Shown piece by piece: positions 38,143 to 49,832 of a stretch of DNA of 64,000 nt. A program made the translations under genes and the position numbers. Each line of letters opens with the position of its first letter. Positions within the stretch are counted from its first letter, which is position 1. The notes under the pieces were generated by a model, which saw only the letters and a list, made by a program, of their open reading frames with translations, was not told the DNA's origin and did no database searches. The stretch is from Argentina anserina (lineage: Eukaryota; Streptophyta; Magnoliopsida; Rosales; Rosaceae), in the NCBI RefSeq assembly GCF_933775445.1, contig NC_065876.1, forward strand, positions 28,396,001 through 28,460,000, in the 5' to 3' direction.

Positions 38143-38616
38143 ATGGCTCAGTCGAGTTCTCTCTCTGCAGAAACCGAGTCACTGAGCCAGGTCTTGGGCC
38201 TTATCAACACATTCAAAGCTTTCGATTCAAACAACGATGGGAAAATCACAGCAGCAGAGCTCGGTGGGATCCTAGGATCACTTGGTTACAGTTCGAGCGA
38301 GCAGGACGTGGAGGCAATGATGGAGCAAGGGGACACAAACAAAGATGGGCTGCTGAGCATAGAGGAGTTTTTGGAGATGAACACAAGGAACATGGAATTC
38401 GGGGGGCTCGAAGATGTGCTCAAGAATGCTTTTGAGGCCTTGGATGTTGACGGTGATGATGCTGTGACTGCAGAGGAGTTGTATGAGGTCATGGGAGATG
38501 AGATGGGATTTGAGTTAAGTTTGGAGGATTGCCAGGGCATTATTGCTTCTATAGACACTGATGGAGATGGGGCTGTTAGTTTCGAAGAATTCAAACTTAT
38601 AGTTAACTCCCTCTAA
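38143..38616 (+). CDS. Calmodulin-like protein (CML29-like), four EF-hands
   Basis: This is an intronless gene of 157 residues, as usual for plant CMLs. The four EF-hand loops lie at residues 28-39 (DSNNDGKITAAE), 64-75 (DTNKDGLLSIEE), 101-112 (DVDGDDAVTAEE) and 138-149 (DTDGDGAVSFEE). Each has acidic residues at positions 1, 3, 5 and 12. Loop 3 has Asp instead of the usual Gly at position 6, which may weaken calcium binding there. The N-terminus (ETESLSQVL) and C-terminus (FKLIVNSL) resemble CML29. The protein is expected to sense cytosolic calcium and change shape to bind partners. A 9.1 kb retrotransposon begins 18 bp after the stop codon, so the native 3' UTR is displaced. Confidence 0.92.
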   Translation: MAQSSSLSAETESLSQVLGLINTFKAFDSNNDGKITAAELGGILGSLGYSSSEQDVEAMMEQGDTNKDGLLSIEEFLEMNTRNMEFGGLEDVLKNAFEALDVDGDDAVTAEELYEVMGDEMGFELSLEDCQGIIASIDTDGDGAVSFEEFKLIVNSL

Positions 38617-38634
38617 AATTTTGTAGCGCTACCT

Positions 38635-39235
38635 TGAAGGTACATATATTGGACTCCATAGAGGTGATGAAGAACCAAAGATGTGAAGAACAAGTTGTGA
38701 CAACAAAGGGGGAGCATTGAGAACGTTTCCTAGTCGGACTAGGAAACACTTGCGGCAAGGTTTATACGGTTTGGCCGAATCAAATATATATTAGACTATA
38801 TTGGATTATATACGGGTAGAATATAGTATATTTGGAAAAATAGTTTCAAATATATTTATATTAAAAGGTGTATTTCATATGTATTGTTTTTCCTTTTCTA
38901 TATAAGGTTGTATTAGGAAAGGGTTTGGTGTTGATTACCTATTGTACTAGGGTTAAGGGAGATTGCCGCATGGTATATAAGGCATATATGTGCAGTAGGT
39001 TTGTTGCGTCTTGTGAGATACACGGACAAGGAAAAAATAGAAGAAAAAACGTGAAAACAAGAGAGAAGAAATTCACATCAAATAAGAACTTAGTGCTAGG
39101 AGATCTTAGTGACTCCATTGAAGACCTTAGTGGCATCATCGACAAGCTTTGTAATATGAATTTTTCAATAGAAAAGTGAAATTATTCTATATTTTCCGCT
39201 ACTATCACTCGTTATTGTTCTATCTTGTATTTTCA
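38635..39235 (+). repeat. 5' LTR of the Sirevirus-like element
   Basis: It begins TGAAGGTACATATATTGG and ends TTGTATTTTCA. It is 601 bp, about 160 bp shorter than its partner because the segment after GACAAGCTT is missing. Confidence 0.88.
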
Positions 39236-39237
39236 TT

Positions 39238-39250
39238 TGGTACCAGAGCA
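39238..39250 (+). other. Primer binding site
   Basis: TGGTACCAGAGCA starts two bases after the 5' LTR. It differs by one base from the common TGGTATCAGAGC site for initiator tRNA-Met. Confidence 0.7.
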
Positions 39251-39298
39251 GGTGCCGGAGGTGTCCGGTAGATCTAGCTCAAGATAGAACGTCGAGGA

Positions 39299-39980
39299 TT
39301 GAATCAACCTCCTATGCTTAAAAGTATGGATTTCGCTCAATGGAAGCTTCAAATGAGATCCTTTATATATGGTATTGATTTTCATGCATGGAGGAGTGTT
39401 GAACGTGGATGGAAACCTCAAATGAAAGAAGCTAATTCAAAAGCTACTGAAGGTAAATCCACTGGTGAACTAAAAGATGAAGATGAGTGGACTGAAAAAG
39501 AGATTAAGGCTAGTGAAGGAAATCACAAGGCTCTAAATGCTCTTTACGCATCAATGAGTAGAGATGAAAGAAAATAGTTCAGAATTATGTCACGGCCAAA
39601 CAAGTTTGGGATAAATTATGTGTTTTAAATGAAGGTAATGATACTGTAAAAGAACAAAAATTACAAAAATATTACTCTGAGATAGATGCTTTAAAAATGA
39701 GAGATGATGAGTCTATTGATGAATTTTACAGTTATTTTACTGATATCTCTAGTTTGTGTGAAAGGCTTAGAAGACCTTTATAAAAATTTGATATTGTAAG
39801 GAAAATATTACGATCTCTTCCAAAGTCATACATGATGAAGAAGACAACGATCTAGGAGCAATATAATCTAAATGCATATTTTGTGGACTTGTTGAACAAT
39901 CAGGTTCGAAGGAATGTGAAAAATATGTTGAAGAACATGAAAAATCTGAAAATGTTCAGACCTCCTTCAAATTAAATGCT
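39299..39980 (+). pseudogene. Decayed copia gag
   Basis: A 92-codon frame (39299-39577) contains MDFAQWKLQMRSFIYG, the start of a copia-type gag. After its stop the matching continues in other frames, including AKQVWDKLCVLNEGND and DESIDEFYSYFTDIS, which are typical gag helices. Stops near 39577 and 39780 and frame changes disrupt it. A zinc knuckle was not seen. Confidence 0.75.
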
Positions 39981-40279
39981 GCCAACTCAGATGACAGGTG
40001 TGAGAAAGATATTAAAGATATTCGAAGTAAGTTGAAAGAACATAGTCAATTTTTACTTGATATCTCTCATTTTGTTGGTTTGTCTAAATCTTATAAAGAA
40101 ACTAAACATGATGTGAATGTTGCTATGAGATATCCAGGTAAGAAAGTTTGAAGGAAAAAGGATAATCAAGATTCCATATAAGTTTTTTTAATCGGTGTTA
40201 TATTGATATAGATTATGAATCTGATGAAATTGAGGCTACTTGTAATATTGTTATTACTGCTTTATCTGTTAGACAAGAA

Positions 40280-41330
40280 ACACTTGGTATATTGACAGTG
40301 GTTGCTCTAGACATATGTGTGGTAACAAACATTGGTTTTATGACTTAAAAGAATCAAGTGTGTCAGGTGCCATCACTTTTAGAGACGGGAGGAAAGCAAA
40401 AATAAAAGGGAAATGCTCAATCAAATCTCAGGATCTTACCTGCTTAAATAATGTTCTTTTTATGTTGAAGGTTTATCTAATAATCTTATTAGTGTTAGTC
40501 AATTAACTGATGAGTATGAGGATATCTGGTTTAATAAACGTCGTTGTGATGGGAGGGGATAGATCAAGATATAACAGTTATCATGTTGCCTCTGATTTGA
40601 AATCTAACAGCTCCGAATCGTGTTTCAGGACTAGTTCAGTTGAGGAAACCATGGAACTTTGGCATAAGCATCTTGGTCATTTAAACTTTCAAGATTTGCT
40701 TAGATTATCTAGTAAAAAATTAATAAGAGGCTTACCTACATTAGGTGGTCATACTGATGTTATTTTTGGAGGATGTAAAACAGGTAAACAAACTCGTGCA
40801 AATCATAAAGTTGTGAATGCTTCCTCCTCATCTCAACCATTAGAATTGTTACATATGGACTTAATTGGATCATCTGCTACTGTAAGTATGGCTGGTAAGG
40901 AATATATCTTTGTTGTAGTTGATGATTATTCTCGGTTTACATGGGTTGATTTTCTAAAGAATAAGAGTAAGACATTTGATTCCTTCGAAAAAATGAGTAA
41001 ACAACTTGTAGTGGAAAAATAACAAGATAATTTAAAAATTGCTAGAATTAGATCTGACAATGGAACAGAATTTAAAAATTCTAAATTTTTAAATATTGTT
41101 GAGATTACGATGTGTTTCATGAGTTTTCTGCTCCTATAACCCCTCAGTAGAATGAAATAGCTGAACGTAAAAACATATTCTTATTGGACATGGCAAGGGT
41201 GATGTTACATTCATCTGGTTCAAGTGAGAATTTCTAGGCTGAAGCGGTAAATACTGCATGCTATGTTGGAAATCGAGTATTCTTCGTTCAAGTACAAAGA
41301 ATACTCCATATGAACTATGGAAAGGAAGCA
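40280..41330 (+). pseudogene. Decayed copia protease and integrase
   Basis: The protease remnant shows IDSGCSRHM near 40290. The GAG-pre-integrase segment (LWHKHLGHLNFQDLLRL) and the integrase core (VVVDDYSRFTWVDF, then IRSDNGTEFKNS) follow, mostly in the frame of 40510-41022. A stop at 41020 and later frame changes interrupt the integrase. The catalytic Asp residues of the core remain recognisable, but no full domain is open. Confidence 0.8.
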
Positions 41331-41677
41331 ATCATGGAAGTGAACAAAAATCTACAACCTGCAACAAAATATCGAACTAGATTCAAGCAGGTTAGGAAAG
41401 ATCATTCATCCAATGATATCATTGGTGATACTGGTGAAGGCATGCGCATAAGAAGGAAAACTGTTGAGATTACTTTATCAAAAGAAGATGACTCTGGATG
41501 CTTAAGCACATAGATTGTGGAAATAAACAAAGCTCTAGTAAGCTTTATTAAAGAAAAAGTTAAAGAAACTAACAAACTAAAATACTAAAAGGTTTTGGTT
41601 TTGTTTCTTTGATTGAACCTAAAAATATCAAGGAGGTTCTGCTAGATGATGATTTGATCAATGTAATGCAAGAATAA

Positions 41678-42856
41678 GGCCCAGTTTGGTATTGCTGTGC
41701 TGTGAGCATAATTGCTTTTGAATCTGCTGTGACCAGAATTGCTTTTGAATTTGCTGTAAGAGAAAACAAATGAAGTGTTTGATAACTTGTTTTCAAAAAA
41801 TATGTATAATTACCAAGTTAAACATGGACGCTCAATATAGAGATTCAAAGCATTCCTATGATTTCACTTGTCATCTTCTTTACTTAAAATGATGATAGTT
41901 TCTCCCAATTTATATACTTTTACAAAATAGTTCAATCTATTATCTTATATATTTAATATTTTTATAAATGAAATGGATATATTTAATACTTATCTCTTGA
42001 TCTAGTGCATTGAGGAAAAAAAAACTTTGAAACAACAAGAGGTGTCTTAATCTTTAGGCTGCCACCTCACATATTGAATATCTACCGCACATATTTCACC
42101 CTCACATGTTGATGTAGTTAGATTAACCTCCTGAACAGACGCATTTTAAAAGAGCAAAAATGAATTCAACTCTATTCTCATCCATTCTTCTCTCTCCTTT
42201 GATCTGTACATACAAGCTCTCAGCCTCTTCCTCTATCTCCCAGATTACCACAAGACCAAAACCCAATATTTCAATTATGCTACACAATCTCTCAGCCTCT
42301 TCTCTGTTGTCAACCACCTCACCTCTCCATTTTTAAATCCAAAGATAAGCTCAATAAGAGGAGAACGTTTGTGGAAATTTTCCAGAAATAATCTTCAAGA
42401 ATTATTGAATTCACACACCGAGATATACAATAAATGAGTTAAAGCTTTTGAAGAACAATAAAGGATATGGCAGATGAATGGTGCTTGGAGCCTTCGACCT
42501 TGTTTTCGATGAGTAAGCCCAGAAAAAGAGATCGCTGTGAATTTTTGACGGCAAAAATAGGAAGAGAAAATGGTGTCCAGGTCGTGAGTAAGAAATAGAG
42601 TGTTTCAACGTAATTTTCAAAATAGACGCAGGACAATATTGGAAAATAGACATATTTCATTTAAAATATACTGTAGTTCCGTGTTTTTTCCACAAGCAGC
42701 TCTCCAAAGCTCTAAATCGCAGCTTCTCAATATCAGCTTCCACAAGAATCGATTTTGACTAAAAGCAGTTTTTCAGAGTTTTACCAAACACCACATTTTG
42801 AATCCAAAAGTAGAAGCAGCTCTAAAAGCAGCTGAAAAACATTCCCAAACTGGGCC
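41678..42856. mobile_element. Nested Harbinger/Tourist-type insertion, 1179 bp
   Basis: The element starts GGCCCAGTTTGGTA and ends CCCAAACTGGGCC, a perfect 12-bp inverted repeat. It is flanked by a 3-bp TAA duplication (41675-41677 and 42857-42859), as for PIF/Harbinger elements. It splits the copia element between integrase and RT: coding similarity stops at 41674 and resumes at 42860 with LNQFEKNEV. No transposase was recognised inside. Confidence 0.82.
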
Positions 42857-42859
42857 TAA

Positions 42860-44337
42860 CTCAACCAATTCGAAAAGAATGAGGTATGAATTCTTGTTCC
42901 TCATCCTGAAAATACTAATGTTGTTGGTACTAAGTGGATTTTCATGAATAAAATGGATGAGCATGGCACAATTACAAGAAATAAAGCTAAACTAGTTGCT
43001 CAAGGATATTCTCAAGTTGAAGGCTTGGATTTTGATGAAAGCTTCGCCCCGGTGGCCCGACTTGAATCCATCAGACTTTTGCTAGCCATTGCATGTCACC
43101 GTAAGTTTAAGTTATTTCAAATTGATGTAAAAACTGTTTTTTTAATGGTGAAGTACATGAGGAAGTGTTTGTTGAACAACCTCTAGGATTCAAATATATT
43201 CACCATCCTGATTAAGTTTGGAAACTTAAAAAGGCTGTTTATGGTCTAAAACAAGCTCCTCGTGTCTGGTATGATAAACTCTCTACTTATCTTATTTCTC
43301 AAGGATATTTTCGTGGTACTGTAGATAAAACCATGTTTGTTAAACATGTTGGAAGTCATCTCATGGTTACATAAATATATGTTGATGATATGGTTTTTGG
43401 GTCTACTTCTGATGCTCTAATAAAAGAATTCACTAAAGTTATGACTAATGAGTTTGAAATGAGTATGTGTGGTGAACTCACTTACTTTCTGGGCTTGCAA
43501 ATTAAACAAAATCAAAATGGTATTTTTCTATCCAAATCTAAATATGCTGAAAATCTTATTAAGAAATTTAATATACTGAGAAGAAAACTGTTAGTACACC
43601 TATGAGTACCACCACAAAGTTATGTCATGATCTCGATGGTAAGTCTGTTGACCAAACTAAATATCATAGTATGATTGGTAGTTTGTTTTACCTTACTGCC
43701 AGTCGTCCTGACATATCTTACAGTGTAAGTGTTTGTGCCAGGTTTCAGGCTAACCCAAAAAGAATCGCATTTAGAGGCTGTTAAAAGAATTATTCGTTAT
43801 GTTTTCGGTAGTATAACATGTGGGGATTTTATACGTATGACACTAATGCTGAAATTGCAGGTTATTTTGATGCGGATTTGGGAGGTAATATGCAAGATTG
43901 AAAAAGTACTAGTGGTGGTTGTTTCTTCGTTGGTAAGAATTTAGTTGCATGACATAGTAAGAAACAAAATTGTACTTCATTGTCTACTACAGAAGTTGAA
44001 TATATTGCCGCATATAGTTGTTGGACTCAAATGCTTTGGGTGAAAAATATACTTAAGGATTATGATATTCCGCAAGGAAAACTTGTGATTTTCTGTGATT
44101 TAGATCGGGAAAATCATACGGTTTTCGCTATTAATATTTCCAAGAATCTTATTCAGCATACTAGAACTAAACACATTGATATACGTTATCATTTCATTCG
44201 TGAACTTGTTGATAAGAATATTCTATTATTAGAATTTGTTTCTATAAATTATCAATGGGCAAACTTGTTTACCAGACTTTTGGATACAAAACGCTTTCTG
44301 ACCTTACGTAATGCCATTAACATTTGCTCTCAATATT
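42860..44337 (+). pseudogene. Decayed copia reverse transcriptase and RNase H
   Basis: RT blocks appear in order: NEV and ILVPHP near 42880, [44 protein letters not shown], then YVDDMVFG near 43380 (the catalytic YVDD). RNase H follows, with HSMIGSLFYLTASRPDISY near 43660 and STTEVEYIAA at 43983, ending at 44337. Stops and frame changes occur near 42890, 43185, 43215, 43373, 43605 and 43900. The element cannot make an active RT. Confidence 0.85.
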
Positions 44338-45812
44338 AACAGATAACATCTTTGGTGGGTGCATATGTCAAAGTAACCTTCATTTGTCCTCGATCTTATC
44401 TTACTATGGATGAGTTACTACACTTTACCTGTTTGTTCTTTAGTGCTTTTGACATTGTTGCTTTGGATCACACCTCATATGTTCTCTGACGTCATTCATG
44501 GTTATTAGCTTTTATGTTTAGTTCTCACATACACATACTTCATAGTGGTGGACAAATCTGAGTTGAGTCACCTAGTCAAGAGCTGGTGTAGTTGAACACA
44601 TGTTATAGATAATGACTTCATGAAAAAAAAAATGTTTGTGCATGCAGTCATAGGCCGAACTAGTTCTACATCTCTAGGACTTGACTAACTACTTGATTCC
44701 TAGAGGAATGAACTGGTTTGGTTTCCCTGGAAGATATGATATTTTTAGGCCAGACTAGCTATCCTCTCTAGGGATTGACTAACTACTCGATACTTGTTGG
44801 AATGGACTGGCTTGGTCTCCACGGTGGTTGAAAAATTGTCTCAGCAATGTACTGAGCTTATGTTATCAAAAGAAGAAAAATATGAATTATGGTGTTATAA
44901 GGTGATTATATAGAAAGATAGGGGGAGTGTCGTTTAAGTTGACTTGCACATTTAATCACTCATCTTTTTCATTCTCATTATGAAGTATATTCAAATGCAC
45001 ATCACATCTTACTATTGGCTAATGATCATGCATATTACTCGAGGATGGTTGTTTGTGTGGTTGATAAAGTGTATTATCTTGCTCAACAAGAATGTTCAGG
45101 TCATTGTATTAACTCTTACTATAGTTGTATGATATGCTTGGACTTATCTAGTGATACTTTGCCAGTGTGTGCTCTGTCAATCTTATTGAGAGTATAGTGT
45201 GTGTTTGATCATAATTTGTTGGTCCTTAGTGTAGTCGGCAACTTTGTTATTTGTGGTTTCTAACCTTAGTTGATCTTACTCTAGTCTAGGGTAATTGAGT
45301 GACTGGCATGTATGTGTATTCCTCTTCGTCATAATGCATCTCATACAAGATTAACCTGTGCATATTTTTCTTACTCATGGTTATTATGATTCATCTTTTG
45401 GAAAGTTCTCTAGGGTAATTGTTTTTGTTTCATGATTCGCTAATATCCTCTCTTGTCATATGCCTGTGTATGATTTATCTATATGGAAAGCTTACTTTCC
45501 TTCTCGGCATCGATCTACTCTATCTTCCTCTAGGTTTTGCAAAATCTTTTTGTTTATCTTTCTGGAAGGTTATCTACTGCATACTTTCTTTGGTTTGGTG
45601 AATCTCGTTCTTATGCACAGTGGTATCTTCCCAATATACTTCTTATTACATGCATCATCTTCATTGAAAAGGAAACACAATCTCATGCATCCTTGTTCTT
45701 CACAGCTATTCCTATATATATCACGCACAAGGCTAGAGTTGTACTCACATGTTTTATACCTTCTTTCGTCTCTTTACTCTCACAGTGTGTTCAAGTGCGT
45801 AGGTTTCTCATC
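44338..45812 (+). other. Non-coding segment of the Sirevirus-like element after pol
   Basis: T-rich DNA with several short unrelated ORFs. Its length agrees with Sireviruses, which carry a long spacer and an extra ORF between pol and the 3' LTR. Confidence 0.5.
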
Positions 45813-46521
45813 ATGCGTGGTGCTCGTCCAACTCGCCGGGAGATGCAGGAGGCTAGGCGTGCTGTTGCTCACCAAACCCCTCATGATGCTGCCGCTGCCT
45901 CTGCGCCGTTCCTGTGACACTTGGAGATATCAACCAGGCCCTTTCTCGCATTGGTGTTCACTTCCAAACTCAGATAGACTGTATTCAGCTTCTCCATCAG
46001 GCTGGTCATGAGGCTATCGTTGCTCTCATATCTCTCGTCTTGAGGCTGCCATTGGCATTGTCACCGAACTTGGGTTGGAAACGCATATCATGTTTCCTCA
46101 CCAGCCTCCTCCGGCACCTCCTGCTTCCCCAGCGGCTCCTATAAACTCCTACAGCTCCTCCTTGTTGTCCAGCTCCCCGGAGTCTCTGCCGCCTCCGCCT
46201 CCCCTTCCTACAGCCGAGAGTCCTTTTTGGGATACTGTCCTTCATGACCGTGAGCGTCGTGATGCCCGGAGTCGGATTATTGTTCAAACTGCATGGATTG
46301 ATGCTCATGAGAGTCTTCTAGGTTCTCTTCCGGTTGCACAGGTTACTGCTCCTCGTTCTCCATTTCCTCCTCATGTTGATGATCGAGGCACCGATCTTCC
46401 TCCACCAAATGGTGTTGTTCCTGCCAATGGTGACCTTCCTTCTCATGCATGGCCCAACTACAATTCCATCAGAGGGCGTCGAAGGTGCGGTCGCTTGGCA
46501 CGCCTTGGTGGCCATGCCTAG
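45813..46521 (+). pseudogene. Remnant of a third ORF after pol (env-like position)
   Basis: A frame beginning MRGARPTRREMQEARRAV at 45813 runs to a stop at 45917. A second frame (46075-46521) continues with a Pro/Ser-rich stretch (PPPAPPASPAAP, ESLPPPPPLPT) and WDTVLHDRERRDAR. Composition is far more GC- and proline-rich than the surrounding DNA, which suggests former coding function. Sireviruses carry an ORF at this place whose product is unsettled. No signal peptide or membrane segment is seen. The reading is position-based and tentative. Confidence 0.5.
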
Positions 46522-46967
46522 GCTGCTCCTATGATCAAGACTTCTCCTTCTTTGGCTTCATCACCTTAGAGGAAGACATCAAGTACCGAGTTGTTTATGT
46601 TTTATGATTGCTCCAACTATTGTCTCTTGCATGAGACTCAGTTGTTTTGGTTTTGGTTTTGGTTTTATACCTTAAGTGAAATGCACAAAACTTATGGTGG
46701 TTTTGTTTATTTTTGTTTTGAGACTAAGTTAATGTTTTGATTTTGATTTTAGTTTATTAGAACCTATGATCATGTCACTTGATATCTTGAAAATGATGAT
46801 CATTGATTCTTGATACTAAGTGACTTATTCTCGTATTGAGAATGTGGGAGGTTCAACTTGCTATTTAGATTAGGTTATTTGATTAAACTTGTACTTATAG
46901 TGTTCTTTGTGAGTGTCTAGGACTCTAGGTACTGGTAAAAGGTGCATGGAAGGCCAAAGGGAGAGAT

Positions 46968-47728
46968 TGAAGGTACATATATTGGCCTCCATAGAGGTGA
47001 TGAAGAACCAAAGATGTGAAGAACAAGCTGTGACAACAAAGGGGGAGCATTGAGAACGTTTCCTAGTCGGATTAGGAAACACTTGTGGCAAGGTTTTTAC
47101 AGTTTGGCCGAATCAAATATATATTGGATTATATGGGATTATATATGGGTAGAATAGAGTATATTTGGAAAAATAGTTTCAAATATATTTATATTAAAAG
47201 GTGTATTCCATATGTATTGTTTTTCCTTTTCTATATAAGGTTGTATTAGGAAAGGTTTGGTGTTGATTACCTATTGTACTAGGGTTAAGGAAGATTGCCG
47301 CATGGTATATAAGGCATATATGTGCAGTAGGTTTGCTGCCTCTTGTGAGATACACGGACAAGGAATAAATAGAAGAAAAAAGTGAAAACAAGAGAGAAGA
47401 AATTCACATCAAATAAGAGCTTAGTGCTAGGAGATCTTAGTGACTACATTGAAGACCTTAGTGGCATCATCGACAAGCTTAGTGAAGTCGAAGTACGTGT
47501 GATTACAACGATCTTAGTGAGGTTGTAATTGACACTTGAAGCAACGATCTTAGTGAGGTTGTTTCAATACTTGATTGTGACTATCAAGTAAGAAGTAATT
47601 TACTTTTTAGAACTATATTATAATTCATTAAGGTGTAATCTTTGTAATATGAATTGTTCAATAGAAAAGACAAATTATTCTATATTTTCCGCTGCTATTA
47701 CTCATTATTGTTCTATCTTGTATTTTCA
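46968..47728 (+). repeat. 3' LTR of the Sirevirus-like element
   Basis: 761 bp, from TGAAGGTACATATATTGG to TTGTATTTTCA. It keeps a 160 bp segment lost in the 5' LTR. That segment holds an imperfect tandem repeat (ACGATCTTAGTGAGGTTGT twice, near 47507-47560). TATA-like and polyadenylation-type AT-rich motifs lie inside. Confidence 0.88.
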
Positions 47729-47989
47729 TACATAGCTCTCATATATATATGATCAATAGTTCTCTACCTATATATGTTCTATCCTAAAATAAACTCTATT
47801 GTCTAAAACTGAAATGTACCATGCGTTCTACTTAATCCATTAGTACCAAGCATGTAGTAAAAGTGGCAACTTCATTTTTTGAAAAAGCGGAAGATATCAT
47901 ATAAAAATAACTCTATTACGGACAACTCAGGAAGCAGAGTAATATTAAGCTCTTGAATATTTAGTTTCAAAAGTTATGCTACTTTGGAA

Positions 47990-49440
47990 ACTAGATATCG
48001 AACTAAATATCAAACTCTTTGGTTGGCTATTTTTAGGAGGAAGACTAATAACAAGAGGTAGATGGATTGATTATCTATATTTATTTCAACTAGGTAGGGG
48101 TGGACACGGGATGGGATGAGACGGGACGTGGCTCATCCCACGTCCCATCCCACTCTTTTGAATCGGGACGGGATCGGGACGGGACGAGGGTTTTTAAGAA
48201 TGCATCTCACTCGGGATTAATCCCGGTTGGGACGGGACGGGACAAATCCCACATTCTTATGGAGTTAAATAAAAACCCATATTTTTACTTTTTCATTAAC
48301 AAATTAACATTCAATAATGAAATTTTAACAAAAAAAATACATATTATGTTCAAAATATTATAATTTACCATTATTATTTGAGTTGATATATTTTTGGAGT
48401 TATTAAGAACATAAATTAGTTTCATTTTGATACAAATATATAAGAATTTTTAAGTTTTTATTAAAGGTGGGACGGGACAGGACGAAACGTGATAAAAATT
48501 ATTCGTCTCACGTCCCACGTCCCATCCCACTATTATGAAACGGGACGGGATCATGATGGGACGAACATTTTAGACCTCCGTCCCGTCCCGTCGTTATGAA
48601 TTTCGGGACGAGATCGGAATTTCCGTTTTTTATGCTCACCCCTACAACTAGGGATATTAACTGTCATCTTTGTAATGAGCTAGGGTAATGAAACTTCTAA
48701 CCATTTGTTTGGTGAGTTCTCTTATGCTCAACAGGCCAGGTTTGAATGAACTCTCATATAAAAAGGCAGATGGACCGGACTGAAGGCCTATATAAGTACC
48801 TTCAACTGTTTATTTCTTAACTAAGTACATGATCTTGTCGCTAAGATTTAACCGCCACTTGCTGGTCAATTTGAAAAGCCATGAATGTCGACATAGTGTT
48901 CGGAGGGATTGATCCCTCATTGGTGACCTTTACAGTTTCGTTAACCACTCCATTCGCTGGTTAATTTGGAAAGCCAGGAATGACAAAGTAGTTGCTAATA
49001 TTATGATCAAAGTTTCAAATAACAATGCAATTAAGACTTGTTGGTGCTTTTTCTTCAAACCCTAATACCACAATCAATTGGCAAGCACTAGCTCGAACTT
49101 ACTTCAAAATCAACTAAGATGGTTTAATTGGTTTGCAATGACTCGGCAACTTCGTAAATTCCCGTTAGAGAGCATAATGGTATACATATTCTCGTTGTTG
49201 TTGTGTCCTATGTTGAAAGCTCTCCTTGCTATTTTGCAGAGGCGACTGTCTTGAGAAACAACCTTGTTGCAGCTAGACAAGAGAATTTAACGAAGATAGA
49301 AGTGGAAGGTGACCCAAAACTGGTGATTGATCGATGTTGGTAATAGTGGAAGATTATAGAACTCTTGCTAGAGATTTTATGACGTTTAACTTCAATAACA
49401 TCTTCCACGAGGTCAACTTTGTGGGCAGGTGACAAATATG
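47990..49440 (+). pseudogene. LINE remnant (zf-RVT and RNase H), interrupted by a hAT element
   Basis: Before the hAT insertion an ITRGRWIDYL-like stretch is visible. After it come INCHLCNELG (zf-RVT) near 48660, WKARNDKVVANIM near 48970 and KIEVEGDPKLVID near 49295 (RNase H), in several frames with stops. These are the C-terminal blocks of plant LINE polyproteins. The reverse transcriptase itself is not recognised here. The remnant is dead. Confidence 0.7.
48095..48644. mobile_element. hAT-type non-autonomous element, 550 bp
   Basis: An exact 8-bp duplication CAACTAGG flanks it (48087-48094 and 48645-48652). The ends TAGGGGTGGACA and, inverted, TAGGGGTGAGCA are imperfect inverted repeats. 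Subterminal GGGACGGGA-type motifs recur many times on both strands at both ends, which is usual for hAT transposase binding sites. No transposase is encoded. Confidence 0.82.
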
Positions 49441-49792
49441 TACACGGTAATAAATATGAACAAGGAAATTAAAAGTGAAAGGACAATGTATATATTTAGA
49501 AAGAAACAGTCGAATCACGAACCATTTCTTAACGAAAACGCTGACAAAAAAGTACATTGTCCAGAAATTCCACGTCGGAATCATGATATAATATAATAAA
49601 AACGAAGACCCACTAACGTGAGCCGGGTGTGCGCAGAATATAAACGTGCGCGCACATACTTGCAGCGAAATAAAAGAGAGGGGAGACGCAAAAGAAAGAA
49701 GAGGACTGAGTTCACCGAGTCGGGTTCGGGAAACGAGTTAGGACCAACAATCCAAATAAAAACCACACAGGATGAGGAGAGGGTCAGGTGAG

Positions 49793-49832
<40 letters not shown>

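Larger units (their letters stand above)
38635..47728 (+). mobile_element. Sirevirus-like Ty1/copia retrotransposon, 9.1 kb, defective
   Basis: Two LTRs (38635-39235 and 46968-47728) enclose a decayed gag-pol and a long 3' region. The target duplication is TACCT (38630-38634) against TACAT (47729-47733), one mismatch. A primer binding site follows the 5' LTR and a purine tract (AAAGGGAGAGA) precedes the 3' LTR. Domain order gag, protease, integrase, RT, RNase H is that of copia elements. An extra ORF after pol and the RT style ([18 protein letters not shown]) point to the SIRE/Maximus lineage. Stops in every domain make it inactive. The LTRs look about 95-96% identical by eye apart from one large gap. 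Confidence 0.9.

Noticed and set aside
48095..48644. GGGACGGGA repeats considered as a CRISPR-like or satellite array
   Set aside because: The spacing is irregular and the motifs lie inside a hAT element with an exact duplication. They are better read as subterminal binding motifs.
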